This document shows positions 27,174 to 36,334 of a stretch of 64,000 nucleotides of DNA, in pieces. The position numbers and the translations under genes were made by a program. Position 1 is the stretch's first letter, and every line of letters starts with the position of its first letter. This DNA comes from Catalinimonas niigatensis (GTDB taxonomy: Bacteria > Bacteroidota > Bacteroidia > Cytophagales > Cyclobacteriaceae), in assembly GCF_030506285.1 (NCBI RefSeq), contig NZ_CP119422.1:2480001-2544000 (forward strand), given 5' to 3'. Under the pieces are notes generated by a model. That model was not told where the DNA came from. It was given only the letters and a program-made list of their open reading frames with translations, and did no database searches.

Positions 27174-29009
27174 ATGAAGACTTACTTACGCATTTTATCG
27201 TTCGCCAGACCGTATAGCGAATATATCCCTCAGTATCTGCTCTTTACTACCTTATCCATCCTCTTCGGATTGATCAACTTCACGATGTTGATTCCATTAC
27301 TGAGGGTTCTTTTCGACCAAGTGGACCCTGCGGTTCAGGCGGAAATGCTAACGAAGCCTGATTTTGCACTGAATGTAGATTACCTCATTTCCTTATTTGA
27401 TTATTATTTTGCTAAAATCATCCATAATTTTGGCAAAGTAGGGGCTCTTGTTTTTGTGTGTAGCATTACCCTTACTTCTGTTTTCCTGACCAATCTATTC
27501 CGCTATATTTCCGGGCTTACGCTTGCCAAAATTAGGGCTAAGGTTATCAGCAAACTCCGCATCCGTATCTTTGATCAGGTAAGCCGCCTGCATTTAGGCT
27601 ATTTTTCTAATGAACGCAAAGGAGATGTGATGTCGCGTATTACCAATGATGTACAGGAAGTGGAAAATTCAGTAGTCAGCACACTCAAAGTCATCTTTCG
27701 CGATCCGGCAACTATTATAGGCTTTTTTGCCGTGCTGTTCTTTATGTCATTTAAGCTGACCCTATTTACCCTGATCATCATGCCGATCTCCGGCACCATC
27801 ATTTCAGAAATTACCAAGCGATTAAAAAGAAAGGCTACACAAAGTCAGGAATCCTTAGGACGCATTGTCAATATTCTGGACGAAACGCTTTCGGGCATGC
27901 GGATCGTCAAAGCCTTTAATGCCCGTGAATGGATTGGTGAAAAATTTGGAAAGGAGGTAAGTCACTATGCAAGGGTAAATGTTTCTATGGCACGCAAGCA
28001 GGAATTAGCTTCGCCCCTTTCTGAATTTATGGGAATCTTTGTGGTGACAGGAATCTTGTTGTACGGGGGAATACTGGTGCTTAACGATAATTCTGAACTA
28101 GAAGCCAGTGAGTTTATCGCTTATATTATCCTGTTTTCACAAATTTTACCTCCGGCCAAATCCATCAGCAATGCTGTCAGTAGTATCCAACGGGGTCTGG
28201 CTTCAGGAGAGCGTATTTTTTCTACTATTGATACTATGCCCCAAATAGAAGATAAACCGGATGCAGTAGCTATAGAAGGATTTCATCGGCATATCACGTT
28301 TGAACAGGTCAGTTTCGCTTACGAAAATGAGCATGTACTTAAAAATATTAACCTTAGCATAGATAAAGGTAAGACTGTAGCGATCGTGGGTCCTTCCGGA
28401 GGAGGTAAGTCTACCATTGCCGACCTGATTCCCCGCTTTTATGATCCGGTAGCTGGAAAAATTTACATTGATGGTATAGCGCTTACCGATGCCAAAATAG
28501 ATTCAGTACGCAAACTGATGGGCATCGTCACTCAGGAGTCCATTCTTTTTAACGATAGTATTTACAATAATATCGCTTTTGGAAAGCCGAATGCTCAGGA
28601 AGAAGAAGTTATTCAAGCTGCTAAAATTGCCAACGCCCACGAGTTTATCATGAATACGCCACAGCAGTACCAGACTGTCATTGGTGAGCGTGGCACTAAG
28701 CTTTCCGGTGGACAACGACAACGCCTCAGCATTGCACGAGCGGTGTTAAAAAACCCTCCTATCTTAATTTTAGATGAGGCTACATCTGCTCTGGATTCTG
28801 AGTCTGAAAAACTGGTGCAGGAAGCCCTGACCAACCTGATGAAAAACAGAACATCTATTGTGATTGCGCATCGGCTCAGTACCATACAGCATGCCGATGA
28901 GATCATTGTAGTACAAAACGGGCATATCATTGAGCGAGGCAGGCACGATCAGCTGGTAGAAATGGGTGGACTATACTATAAGCTTACAGAAATGCAGACA
29001 GTTTCCTGA
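27174..29009 (+). CDS. MsbA-like ABC exporter, fused membrane and ATPase domains
   Basis: 611 residues. Six transmembrane helices occupy residues about 15-330; the ATPase domain follows. Walker A V-G-P-S-G-G-G-K-S-T starts at 405, the ABC signature L-S-G-G-Q-R-Q-R is at 510-517, Walker B I-L-I-L-D-E-A-T-S-A-L-D near 530 and the H-switch I-A-H-R-L near 566. The order TMD-NBD, half-transporter size and similarity to lipid flippases suggest lipid A or other lipid export as a homodimer. It is followed by gmhA two genes later, which supports an envelope/LPS role. Confidence 0.9.
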   Translation: MKTYLRILSFARPYSEYIPQYLLFTTLSILFGLINFTMLIPLLRVLFDQVDPAVQAEMLTKPDFALNVDYLISLFDYYFAKIIHNFGKVGALVFVCSITLTSVFLTNLFRYISGLTLAKIRAKVISKLRIRIFDQVSRLHLGYFSNERKGDVMSRITNDVQEVENSVVSTLKVIFRDPATIIGFFAVLFFMSFKLTLFTLIIMPISGTIISEITKRLKRKATQSQESLGRIVNILDETLSGMRIVKAFNAREWIGEKFGKEVSHYARVNVSMARKQELASPLSEFMGIFVVTGILLYGGILVLNDNSELEASEFIAYIILFSQILPPAKSISNAVSSIQRGLASGERIFSTIDTMPQIEDKPDAVAIEGFHRHITFEQVSFAYENEHVLKNINLSIDKGKTVAIVGPSGGGKSTIADLIPRFYDPVAGKIYIDGIALTDAKIDSVRKLMGIVTQESILFNDSIYNNIAFGKPNAQEEEVIQAAKIANAHEFIMNTPQQYQTVIGERGTKLSGGQRQRLSIARAVLKNPPILILDEATSALDSESEKLVQEALTNLMKNRTSIVIAHRLSTIQHADEIIVVQNGHIIERGRHDQLVEMGGLYYKLTEMQTVS

Positions 29010-29109
29010 GTCAGTCCACTGCCGCGATTTTCTAAGTTTAAAAACAAAACGTACCTTTCACAGTGTTCTTTAAATGACTATTTTTTGAAAACCTAATACT
29101 GTAAATCAT

Positions 29110-29448
29110 ATGAAACCTTTTAAACTTACGCTCTTTCTGCTGCTGTTGCTCTATCATGCAGTATTTGTTGGCATTGCTTTCAATAATAGCTGGGAATGGG
29201 TTCGCAGCAATCCTCAGACAGCTCAATGGCTCACGATCATAGCGTTGGCATTATTTGTTGTTCTTTTCCTGATCGCTATTTTTGACCGTCAGAACTATCA
29301 GAAAAAAATAAACCGGCTGGAAGCTGAAAAAGATAAGATCAAAGCCAAGGTATTTGACATGCAGCGTCGTAATGAAGAAATTGACGATTCTATCAAATCA
29401 TTTGAACAATCTGTAGAAAAGAAAGACAGAGATAAAGACAAACTTTAA
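29110..29448 (+). CDS. small two-helix membrane protein with C-terminal coiled coil
   Basis: 112 residues: helix 1 at about 6-24, helix 2 at about 40-60, then a charged coiled coil (Y-Q-K-K-I-N-R-L-E-A-E-K-D-K-I-K-A-K to the end). The arrangement resembles small envelope scaffolds, but no family is named. Its stop codon is directly followed by the GTG start of gmhA (no gap), so translation is probably coupled. Confidence 0.7.
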   Translation: MKPFKLTLFLLLLLYHAVFVGIAFNNSWEWVRSNPQTAQWLTIIALALFVVLFLIAIFDRQNYQKKINRLEAEKDKIKAKVFDMQRRNEEIDDSIKSFEQSVEKKDRDKDKL

Positions 29449-30021
29449 GTGCAGGATCTCATCAAAAACGAACTGGAACAGGCAAGTCTTGTTCTAAACC
29501 AATTTATCCAAGAACCGAAAAATATTGCCCTGATTGAAAAAGGGGCTGCTCTTTTTGCGCAAACAATTCGTAATGGAGGAAAAATTATGAGTTGCGGAAA
29601 TGGAGGTTCACATTGCGATGCCATGCATTTTGCAGAAGAACTGAGTGGGCGTTATCGTGAGAATCGTACTGCTTTGCCTGCCCTGGCTATTTCAGACCCT
29701 AGCCATCTCTCTTGTGTAGGTAATGATTTTGGATACGATCACGTATTTTCCCGCTTCATTGAAGGTCTGGGAAATGCCGGAGATGCATTGTTAGCCATCA
29801 GTACCAGTGGCAACTCTAAGAATGTGATAGAAGCAGTACACATGGCACGTAAAAAAGATATGAAAATAGTTGCCTTGACAGGAAAAGACGGGGGACAACT
29901 AGGACCTCTGGCCGATGTAGAAATCAGGGTTCCCCACCAGGGCTATGCAGATCGCGTACAGGAAATTCATATCAAAGTCATTCATATCCTGATATTACTG
30001 ATAGAGAAACAAGTTTTATAA
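29449..30021 (+). CDS. gmhA: sedoheptulose-7-phosphate isomerase GmhA
   Basis: 190 residues, matching the usual length of about 192. Begins with GTG directly after the upstream stop. The SIS-domain signatures [20 protein letters not shown] (about 46-65), [10 protein letters not shown] (about 119-128) and [13 protein letters not shown] near the end are all present. The enzyme makes D-glycero-D-manno-heptose 7-phosphate, first step to ADP-heptose for LPS inner core. Probably co-transcribed with the membrane protein and perhaps the ABC exporter upstream. Confidence 0.95.
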   Translation: MQDLIKNELEQASLVLNQFIQEPKNIALIEKGAALFAQTIRNGGKIMSCGNGGSHCDAMHFAEELSGRYRENRTALPALAISDPSHLSCVGNDFGYDHVFSRFIEGLGNAGDALLAISTSGNSKNVIEAVHMARKKDMKIVALTGKDGGQLGPLADVEIRVPHQGYADRVQEIHIKVIHILILLIEKQVL

Positions 30022-30116
30022 ACCTTCAGCTTTCCCTACATTCGTCTGTTAAGTGAAGATACAGGTTTGCTTATCCCCTGTATTAGCCTTTATTTCGGAA
30101 AAAACGAGCGGATCTC

Positions 30117-31679
30117 ATGTTAGCAAAAACATATGGTAGTGCAGTATATGGTGTAGATGCTTACTTAATTACCATAGAAGTCAGCGTAGGGCAAGGCACT
30201 AAATTTTATATGGTAGGTCTGCCGGACAGTGCTGTCAAAGAAAGTGAGCAGAGAGTAGAAGCAGCCATCAAACATGCTGGCTATAGCATGCCCCGCATCA
30301 AGACAGTAGTCAATCTTGCACCAGCGGATATCCGTAAAGAAGGCTCTGCCTATGACTTGCCTATAGCACTTGGAATACTTGCCGCCTCAGGTCAGATTGA
30401 TTGTCCTGAGTTAGGTAAGTATGTGATCATGGGTGAACTTTCACTGGATGGAATACTGAGACCTATAAGAGGAGCGCTGCCTATGGCCATTGAGGCAAGA
30501 AAAAATCAGTATAAAGGCATGATCATTCCTAAAGAAAATGCCAGCGAAGCGGCCATTGTTAACAACCTGAATATTATTGCTGTTGAAACGCTCCGCGAAG
30601 CGATTGATTTCCTGGAAGGCAAACTCACCCTGGAGCCACACTGGCACGAAACCCGGGATATTTTTTTCCAAGAGCTCGACAATTTTGAGGTAGATTTCGC
30701 TGATGTACAGGGGCAGGAAAGTATCAAGAGAGCTTTGGAAATATCGGCAGCAGGTTCGCACAATGTGATTATGGTAGGCCCTCCTGGCTCCGGAAAGACT
30801 ATGCTGGCCCGGCGATTGCCCACTATTCTGCCTCCTCTCTCTTTACAGGAAGCATTAGAAACTACTAAAATCTATTCGGTAGCCGGAAAGCTTCCATCCA
30901 ATGCTTCTCTTATTGCTCAGCGTCCATTTTGTGCTCCCCATCATACCATCAGTGATGCCGCACTGGTAGGTGGAGGCAACATTCCCCAGCCTGGTCAAAT
31001 TTCTCTGGCTCACAATGGAATTCTTTTTTTGGATGAGTTGCCGGAGTTCAAAAGATCTGTATTGGAAGTAATGCGCCAACCGCTGGAAGAAAGAGCGGTA
31101 ACCATTGCCCGGGCCAAAGGAACAGTCGCTTTTCCGGCTAATTTTATGCTCATTGCCAGCATGAATCCGAGTCCTTCGGGTGAGTTTTATGATCCGGGAA
31201 GTAGTCATCCCGATTCTCCTACTGCAGTTCAGCGTTATCTGAGCAAAATCAGCGGACCTCTGCTAGACCGTATTGATATACACGTAGAGGTAAATCCTGT
31301 ATCTTTTGATGAAATGACCGCTGGCCGTAAACAGGAGAGAAGTGTCCATATACGAGAAAGAGTAATCGCTGCAAGAAAAATGCAGCAGGAAAGATTTGAT
31401 GCTATCCGGCAGAATGGGAAGCTTTCTGAACAGGTACACTCTAATGCCATGATGCCCTCTCAATTGGTCAAAGAAGTGTGTCAGATTAATCAGGCAGGAA
31501 AAACATTGTTAAAAACAGCTATGGAAAGGCTTAGCCTGTCTGCCCGGGCTTATGACCGCATTTTGAAAGTTTCCCGTACCATTGCAGATCTGGCAGCTTC
31601 TGAATCCATAGAAATAGAGCATCTTGCAGAAGCCATTCAGTACCGCAGTCTGGACCGCGAAGGTTGGTTTGGGCATTAA
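30117..31679 (+). CDS. comM: YifB/ComM family Mg-chelatase-like AAA+ ATPase
   Basis: 520 residues. The N-terminal third is a Lon-protease-like fold (L-A-K-T-Y-G-S-A-V-Y-G, V-G-L-P-D-S-A-V-K-E-S-E-Q-R). The AAA+ core has Walker A G-P-P-G-S-G-K-T near 222 and Walker B L-F-L-D-E-L-P-E near 302. The H-H-T-I-S-D-A-A-L-V-G-G-G and S-G-P-L-L-D-R-I-D motifs are typical. ComM homologues are hexameric helicases that promote branch migration during transformation. Cytoplasmic. Sits alone after gmhA. Confidence 0.93.
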   Translation: MLAKTYGSAVYGVDAYLITIEVSVGQGTKFYMVGLPDSAVKESEQRVEAAIKHAGYSMPRIKTVVNLAPADIRKEGSAYDLPIALGILAASGQIDCPELGKYVIMGELSLDGILRPIRGALPMAIEARKNQYKGMIIPKENASEAAIVNNLNIIAVETLREAIDFLEGKLTLEPHWHETRDIFFQELDNFEVDFADVQGQESIKRALEISAAGSHNVIMVGPPGSGKTMLARRLPTILPPLSLQEALETTKIYSVAGKLPSNASLIAQRPFCAPHHTISDAALVGGGNIPQPGQISLAHNGILFLDELPEFKRSVLEVMRQPLEERAVTIARAKGTVAFPANFMLIASMNPSPSGEFYDPGSSHPDSPTAVQRYLSKISGPLLDRIDIHVEVNPVSFDEMTAGRKQERSVHIRERVIAARKMQQERFDAIRQNGKLSEQVHSNAMMPSQLVKEVCQINQAGKTLLKTAMERLSLSARAYDRILKVSRTIADLAASESIEIEHLAEAIQYRSLDREGWFGH

Positions 31680-31836
31680 AATGCTTAGTAGTATGTTTCG
31701 CAATGTTGTGGCTTATATGGTTTCAATCTTCTGCACTAACGAAGATCCTTTAGCATACTTCAAGGAATTTAAAACCAAAGGCAGTAGCAAGTCAATTTTA
31801 TGATTCAGACAATAAACTAGCAGAATAAATACACCC

Positions 31837-32886
31837 ATGTCCACACCTATCCTCAGAGCAGGCATTGTTGCCTATGGCCATATTGCACAAAAGTACCATG
31901 CTCCTCTTTTGCATTCTTTACCCGGATTTGAGATTGTAAAAGTTTTAGAAAGAAATCGTAATCAGGCCGAAATAGATTACCCTCATGTACAAAGCGTCCG
32001 TACGATGCAGGAGTTGCTGGAGGATGATTCTATTGATCTGGTAATCATTACCACACCCAATCAGTTTCATTTTGCCCAGGCTAAGGCAGCCCTGGAAGCT
32101 GGTAAGCACGTTGTTTTGGAAAAGCCCTTTACCGTTAGTACCATGGAGGCAGAGATGCTTCTGCAAATAGCTCAGACTGAAGGTAAGTTACTCAGTGTAT
32201 TTCATAATCGCCGCTGGGATGGGGACTTTAAAACTGTAAAAAAGGTTATCGCATCGGGTGTATTGGGTGAACTGGTAGAATTTGAATCCCGCTTTGACCG
32301 CTTTATTAACTATCAGAGAGAAAATTATTGGCGTGAGCAGGATATTCCCGGAGCTGGTGTACTTTATGATTTGGGTCCCCATCTGATAGACCAGGTACTT
32401 CAGCTCTTTGGTAAGCCACTTCGGCTCTTTGCTGATATACGCAAACAAAGAAAGGACAGCCTGACAGACGATTATTTTGATATCATCCTGTTTTATGATC
32501 AGTTAAAGGTAAGATTAAAAGCAGGAAATCTGGTGAAGGAACTCCAGCCTCGATTCATTATCCACGGTACAAATGGTTCCTATGTAAAGCATGGACTGGA
32601 CGCTCAAAGACTGACACCCATAAATGCCGAAAATTTAGCTTCGCCCGATTGGGGAAAGGAACCTCAGGAACAATGGGGGAAAATTAGTGCTCATTTTCAG
32701 GATCTGCATATCAATGGCCAGATTGAAACACTAAATGGTAGTTATCAAAGTTATTATGAAGATATCTATCATGCCATCCTACATAGTCATCCACCAGCAG
32801 TAAGCGCTCAGGATGCATTAGACACGATTGAACTGATAGAACTGGCAATACTCAGCAATCAAAAAATGGCAGTCTTGTCCTTGTAA
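31837..32886 (+). CDS. Gfo/Idh/MocA family NAD(P)-dependent oxidoreductase
   Basis: 349 residues. The N-terminal Rossmann part begins L-R-A-G-I-V-A-Y-G-H-I-A (G-x-G-x-x-A variant with Y-G-H), then T-T-P-N-Q-F-H and the family motif L-E-K-P-F-T near 96-101. The substrate domain includes G-A-G-V-L-Y-D-L-G-P-H-L-I-D (near 173-186) with the catalytic His. Substrates are usually sugars or inositols. It lies 37 bases upstream of the PepSY gene on the same strand. Confidence 0.88.
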   Translation: MSTPILRAGIVAYGHIAQKYHAPLLHSLPGFEIVKVLERNRNQAEIDYPHVQSVRTMQELLEDDSIDLVIITTPNQFHFAQAKAALEAGKHVVLEKPFTVSTMEAEMLLQIAQTEGKLLSVFHNRRWDGDFKTVKKVIASGVLGELVEFESRFDRFINYQRENYWREQDIPGAGVLYDLGPHLIDQVLQLFGKPLRLFADIRKQRKDSLTDDYFDIILFYDQLKVRLKAGNLVKELQPRFIIHGTNGSYVKHGLDAQRLTPINAENLASPDWGKEPQEQWGKISAHFQDLHINGQIETLNGSYQSYYEDIYHAILHSHPPAVSAQDALDTIELIELAILSNQKMAVLSL

Positions 32887-32922
32887 TCTTCACTTATTCG
32901 TTCATATTTTGTTTCTTGGCTC

Positions 32923-33477
32923 ATGCGTTTTTTAAATGTACATAGGATAGCCATAAGCTTACGGAAATATCGTCAGTGGCATCGTTGGATAGGCATAAGT
33001 ATTGCTATACTTATTCTCCTAAGCAGCCTTACAGGAATATTACTAGCGTGGAAGAAAAATGTAAGTGTACTACAGCCCCCTACCCAAAATAGTAGCTTCA
33101 CTGAAACATCAGATTGGTTATCCATCAGCGACATTTCCAAACGAGCCGAAAAAGCACTTTTAGCACATACCCAACTGGAAGCGGTAAGCATAGACAGAAT
33201 GGATGTACGACCGGATAAAGGCATTGTTAAAGTAAATTTTGAACAGGGGTATTGGGAAGTGCAGCTTGATGGGTACAGTGGTGAAGTCTTGTCTATTGCC
33301 CGCCGTCATTCTGATTGGATAGAGCAAGTACACGACGGCTCTATCATCAGTGATTTATTTAAGCTTTTAACAATGAACGTACTTGGTGTAGGCTTGCTTA
33401 TACTAATGGCTTCCGGTATATGGCTTTGGCTGGGCCCAAGAAAAATGCGAGAAATTAAAAAAAGACAGGAAGCTTAA
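32923..33477 (+). CDS. PepSY-associated membrane protein
   Basis: 184 residues with N-terminal Y-R-Q-W-H-R-W-I-G-I-S-I-A-I-L-I-L-L-S-S-L-T-G helix (about 17-40) and a C-terminal helix (about 147-170). The periplasmic part has the PepSY-like D-I-S-K-R-A-E-K-A and E-V-Q-L-D-G-Y-S-G-E-V-L pattern. Family members include reductase-type subunits and small iron-uptake-associated proteins. The H-R-W-I-G motif can bind haem in larger relatives. No siderophore genes are adjacent. Confidence 0.7.
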   Translation: MRFLNVHRIAISLRKYRQWHRWIGISIAILILLSSLTGILLAWKKNVSVLQPPTQNSSFTETSDWLSISDISKRAEKALLAHTQLEAVSIDRMDVRPDKGIVKVNFEQGYWEVQLDGYSGEVLSIARRHSDWIEQVHDGSIISDLFKLLTMNVLGVGLLILMASGIWLWLGPRKMREIKKRQEA

Positions 33478-33525
33478 ACAATAACTTATATTTTTGTTTT
33501 GATTAAACACAATAATTAGATAATC

Positions 33526-34080
33526 ATGAACCGCTTTTCCATTTTTATTTTTTTTATAGCCATACTGGCTTTGGTATCCTCTGCATGCTCTCCATCTAAA
33601 AATATAGGAACTCAGGGAGCAGACACTTACAGTGAAAATATTGCCCAAAATCGTATCACATATACCGATTCTTTAGAAAGTGTCATGGACGGTTCTGAAG
33701 TGAACACAAGTATTCGTCCTAATCCTGAAACACCCGTCGTCAATCCCAATCTCAATACTCAGTATGATATCAATGAGCCTTTGGATGAATTCTTAGAAAA
33801 AGTAAGTGAGCGCAATGCTGAAAGTAATACTTATCAGGGCTTCACTGTACAAGTCTATACAGGTAGCAGCAGAGAAAAGGCCAATGAAGCAAAAAACATG
33901 GTATATAATTTAATGCCTGATGCCAGCCCGACCATTTCTTTTGACCCTCCTAATTATAAGGTAAAAGTAGGAGAGTTTACAGATCGCCTTGAAGCCCAAC
34001 CTACATATACTACTTTGAAAGGAAATTTCCCGGTTGTGCTGATTGTTCCCGAACGCTTTAATGTTACTAAAGAAGATTAA
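33526..34080 (+). CDS. SPOR-domain lipoprotein
   Basis: 184 residues. Signal MNRFSIFIFFIAILALVSSAC with lipobox S-S-A-C, so lipidated. A Pro/Asn-rich linker leads to a C-terminal SPOR-type domain (about 105-180): F-T-V-Q-V-Y-T-G-S-S-R-E-K-A, then Y-K-V-K-V-G-E-F-T-D-R-L-E-A. SPOR domains bind glycan strands stripped of stem peptides, usually at the division site. 20 bases separate it from the M20 amidohydrolase. Confidence 0.85.
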   Translation: MNRFSIFIFFIAILALVSSACSPSKNIGTQGADTYSENIAQNRITYTDSLESVMDGSEVNTSIRPNPETPVVNPNLNTQYDINEPLDEFLEKVSERNAESNTYQGFTVQVYTGSSREKANEAKNMVYNLMPDASPTISFDPPNYKVKVGEFTDRLEAQPTYTTLKGNFPVVLIVPERFNVTKED

Positions 34081-34100
34081 GAACTTCCTGTCTTACTAAT

Positions 34101-35291
34101 ATGGATCTCAAAGAAAAAATCAAGTCTCTTACCCAAGAAAATGTTTCTGAAATTGTCAATATTCGCAGACATCTGCATTCCCATCCGGAACTTTCTTTTC
34201 AGGAATATCAAACAGCGCAATATGTAGCTGATAAGCTAAAATCATTTGGTATTGTTCCTACAGAAGGGGTAGCGGATACCGGCCTTGTAGCCATGATTGA
34301 GGGAAAAAATCCTCAAAAGAAAGTAATAGCCTTAAGAGCAGATATGGATGCTCTCCCAATACAAGAAGAAAACGATGTACCTTACAAATCTACTAAACCT
34401 GGTGTAATGCATGCCTGCGGACATGATGTACATACAGCATCTCTTTTGGGGACAGCCAGAGTACTAAGTCAATTGAAGGAGGACTTTGAGGGTAGCGTTA
34501 AGTTGATATTTCAACCGGGAGAAGAAAAAATTCCTGGTGGAGCCTCTTTAATGATTAAGGCTGGTGCTTTAGAGTCCCCTGCACCCAACCACATCTTCGG
34601 GCAGCATGTGCTTCCTCATCTCCCCGCCGGAAAAGTTGGCTTTCGGGAGGGTATGTATATGGCAAGTGCTGATGAAATTTATATCACGGTAACAGGGAAA
34701 GGGGGGCATGCAGCTATGCCTGAAAAGAACATTGATCCGATCCTGATCACTTCTCATATTATTGTAGCATTACAGCAGATTGTAAGTCGTCATGCCAGCC
34801 CTAAGATGCCTACTGTACTCTCTTTTGGTAGAGTCATTGCTGATGGAGCCACCAACATTATTCCTAATGAAGTAAAAGTAGAAGGTACTTTCCGTACGAT
34901 GGATGAAGAATGGCGTGCCAAAGCACACCACAGAATGAGAGCTATTGCTGAAAGCCTCGCAGAAGGTATGGGAGGTAAATGTGAACTGGAGATCAGGAAA
35001 GGGTACCCTTTTCTTAAAAATAGCCCTGAACTTACGCAGAGAGCGAAAAATTACGCTATTGACCTATTAGGACAAGAAAGTGTAGTTGATCTTGACTTAT
35101 GGATGGCTGCTGAGGACTTTTCGTACTACAGCCAGATAGCCGACGCCTGTTTTTATCGACTGGGTACTGGAAATGAAGCTCAAGGGATTTCTTCTTCAGT
35201 ACATACTCCTACCTTTGACATAGATGAAGATGCCTTACAGACTGGAGTAAGTTTAATGAGTTGGATTACTATACAGGAGCTCAGGTATTGA
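34101..35291 (+). CDS. M20 family amidohydrolase (N-acyl-amino-acid/hippurate hydrolase type)
   Basis: 396 residues, usual length. Metal-site motifs: M-H-A-C-G-H-D-V-H-T near residue 101, Q-P-G-E-E near 136, H near 164, and C-terminal A-E-D-F-S-Y near 334. No signal peptide, so cytoplasmic. Such enzymes cleave N-acyl or N-acetyl groups from amino acids or auxin conjugates. The end of the gene overlaps the convergent 49-aa ORF by 11 bases. Confidence 0.9.
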   Translation: MDLKEKIKSLTQENVSEIVNIRRHLHSHPELSFQEYQTAQYVADKLKSFGIVPTEGVADTGLVAMIEGKNPQKKVIALRADMDALPIQEENDVPYKSTKPGVMHACGHDVHTASLLGTARVLSQLKEDFEGSVKLIFQPGEEKIPGGASLMIKAGALESPAPNHIFGQHVLPHLPAGKVGFREGMYMASADEIYITVTGKGGHAAMPEKNIDPILITSHIIVALQQIVSRHASPKMPTVLSFGRVIADGATNIIPNEVKVEGTFRTMDEEWRAKAHHRMRAIAESLAEGMGGKCELEIRKGYPFLKNSPELTQRAKNYAIDLLGQESVVDLDLWMAAEDFSYYSQIADACFYRLGTGNEAQGISSSVHTPTFDIDEDALQTGVSLMSWITIQELRY

Positions 35292-35430
35292 ATACCCACT
35301 GTAAAAATACTGCCAGCAAAAAATAGATCACAAATAGTACCCAATAAAATGAACGGGCCTTCTTTTTTGCTTTCCCGAATAAGTAGTTGTCTATGCCAAA
35401 TTTAAACCGGCTTTCATATGGAGTTTTCAT
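35281..35430 (-). CDS. 49-aa single-pass membrane protein
   Basis: ATG at 35430 to TGA at 35281. N-terminal MKTPYESRFKFGIDNYLFGK, then basic K-A-K-K-K-A-R-S and one hydrophobic helix (V-L-F-V-I-Y-F-L-L-A-V-F-L). The stop overlaps the last codons of the M20 gene on the other strand. The layout is gene-like, but there is no named family. Confidence 0.5.
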   Translation of the reverse strand: MKTPYESRFKFGIDNYLFGKAKKKARSFYWVLFVIYFLLAVFLQWVFNT

Positions 35431-35908
35431 AAATAAAGTCTTTAAGTCTGAATATTAACCCAACAGTAGATATCAAAAATCAAGGAGTACGCGTAACTCA
35501 TTTATACATCCTCTTGGCATTTACTCCTATCATTTTGCTACCACAGTAAATTGAATATAAGCAATTTTAGCGTTTTTTTCTACGGATTTTTCCTCTTTAT
35601 GGAGTTTAAACAGACATACTAAAGTATACTTTTGTCATTTTTTTACGCAAAAAGTGACAATTTTCAATTACGCTTTTTCTGTGTTTCTATTTATAACCCT
35701 CCGGTTAAATAGTTTTTACTGTACTAATGAGCTCTGTTAGCCTAAAAAAAGATAATATGGCACTTGTAAATTTGAAAAATACTATTTAATATTACATAAA
35801 TTATATATTCAACAAGTATTCATATAAGGTCTCAAAAAAAATTAGTGGGAAAAGATAACTCCCACATAACATCAAAAGTTTGAGGTAGCATACCATAGAA
35901 GTAAGATT
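35431..35908. other. gene-free AT-rich spacer with one -7-type box
   Basis: 478 bases, very AT-rich. TACTTTTG at 35627-35634 matches TAnnTTTG for a plus-strand promoter, but no TTTG at the right distance is seen and the next start is 275 bases away. No repeat, RNA or ORF is supported. Confidence 0.35.
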
Positions 35909-36052
35909 ATGAGAAAGACTTCACTTATTGAGCTAAGAAGAATTGTAGCAGAGCTAAATTCAATAAAAGTAGATTATGAAATAAACCTCAAATCTGCTGT
36001 AAAAGCGATTGAATGGATTCAAGCTTTAGAAAAAAGTACAGCATCTCTCTAA
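35909..36052 (+). CDS. 47-aa hypothetical protein
   Basis: ATG at 35909 to TAA at 36052: MRKTSLIELRRIVAEL followed by a second amphipathic helix, V-K-A-I-E-W-I-Q-A-L-E-K-S. Two predicted helices, soluble and charged. No family recognised. It lies upstream of the next small ORF on the same strand. Confidence 0.4.
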   Translation: MRKTSLIELRRIVAELNSIKVDYEINLKSAVKAIEWIQALEKSTASL

Positions 36053-36121
36053 AAACTTAGTAAATAACTGCCGTCAATATTGGCATATAGTTACACACCT
36101 CACCACTTTGAGCTTAAGATA

Positions 36122-36307
36122 ATGGAAAATAATAATACGCAGATCCAGCTAAAAGTAATCAATCATTTAGATTACAAGGAGACACATGGTCTTTTTATCA
36201 ACGGTCAGTTACATTATACAGGAACTGAGAATGAGTGCGCATTCGTACAACTCAAGCTCATACAAGAATCCAGGCAACAACTACAGGAACACGCGCCCAC
36301 TGAATAG
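36122..36307 (+). CDS. 61-aa hypothetical protein
   Basis: From the ATG at 36122 (MENNNTQIQLKVINHLDYK) to the TAG at 36305-36307. An in-frame upstream ATG at 36080 would add 14 residues. The core L-F-I-N-G-Q-L-H-Y-T-G-T-E-N-E reads as two strands and the end as a helix (V-Q-L-K-L-I-Q-E-S-R-Q-Q-L-Q). No named family. Converges on the PiT-like permease. Confidence 0.5.
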   Translation: MENNNTQIQLKVINHLDYKETHGLFINGQLHYTGTENECAFVQLKLIQESRQQLQEHAPTE

Positions 36308-36334
36308 TGAACGTTAATACTTTATACAAGCTGT

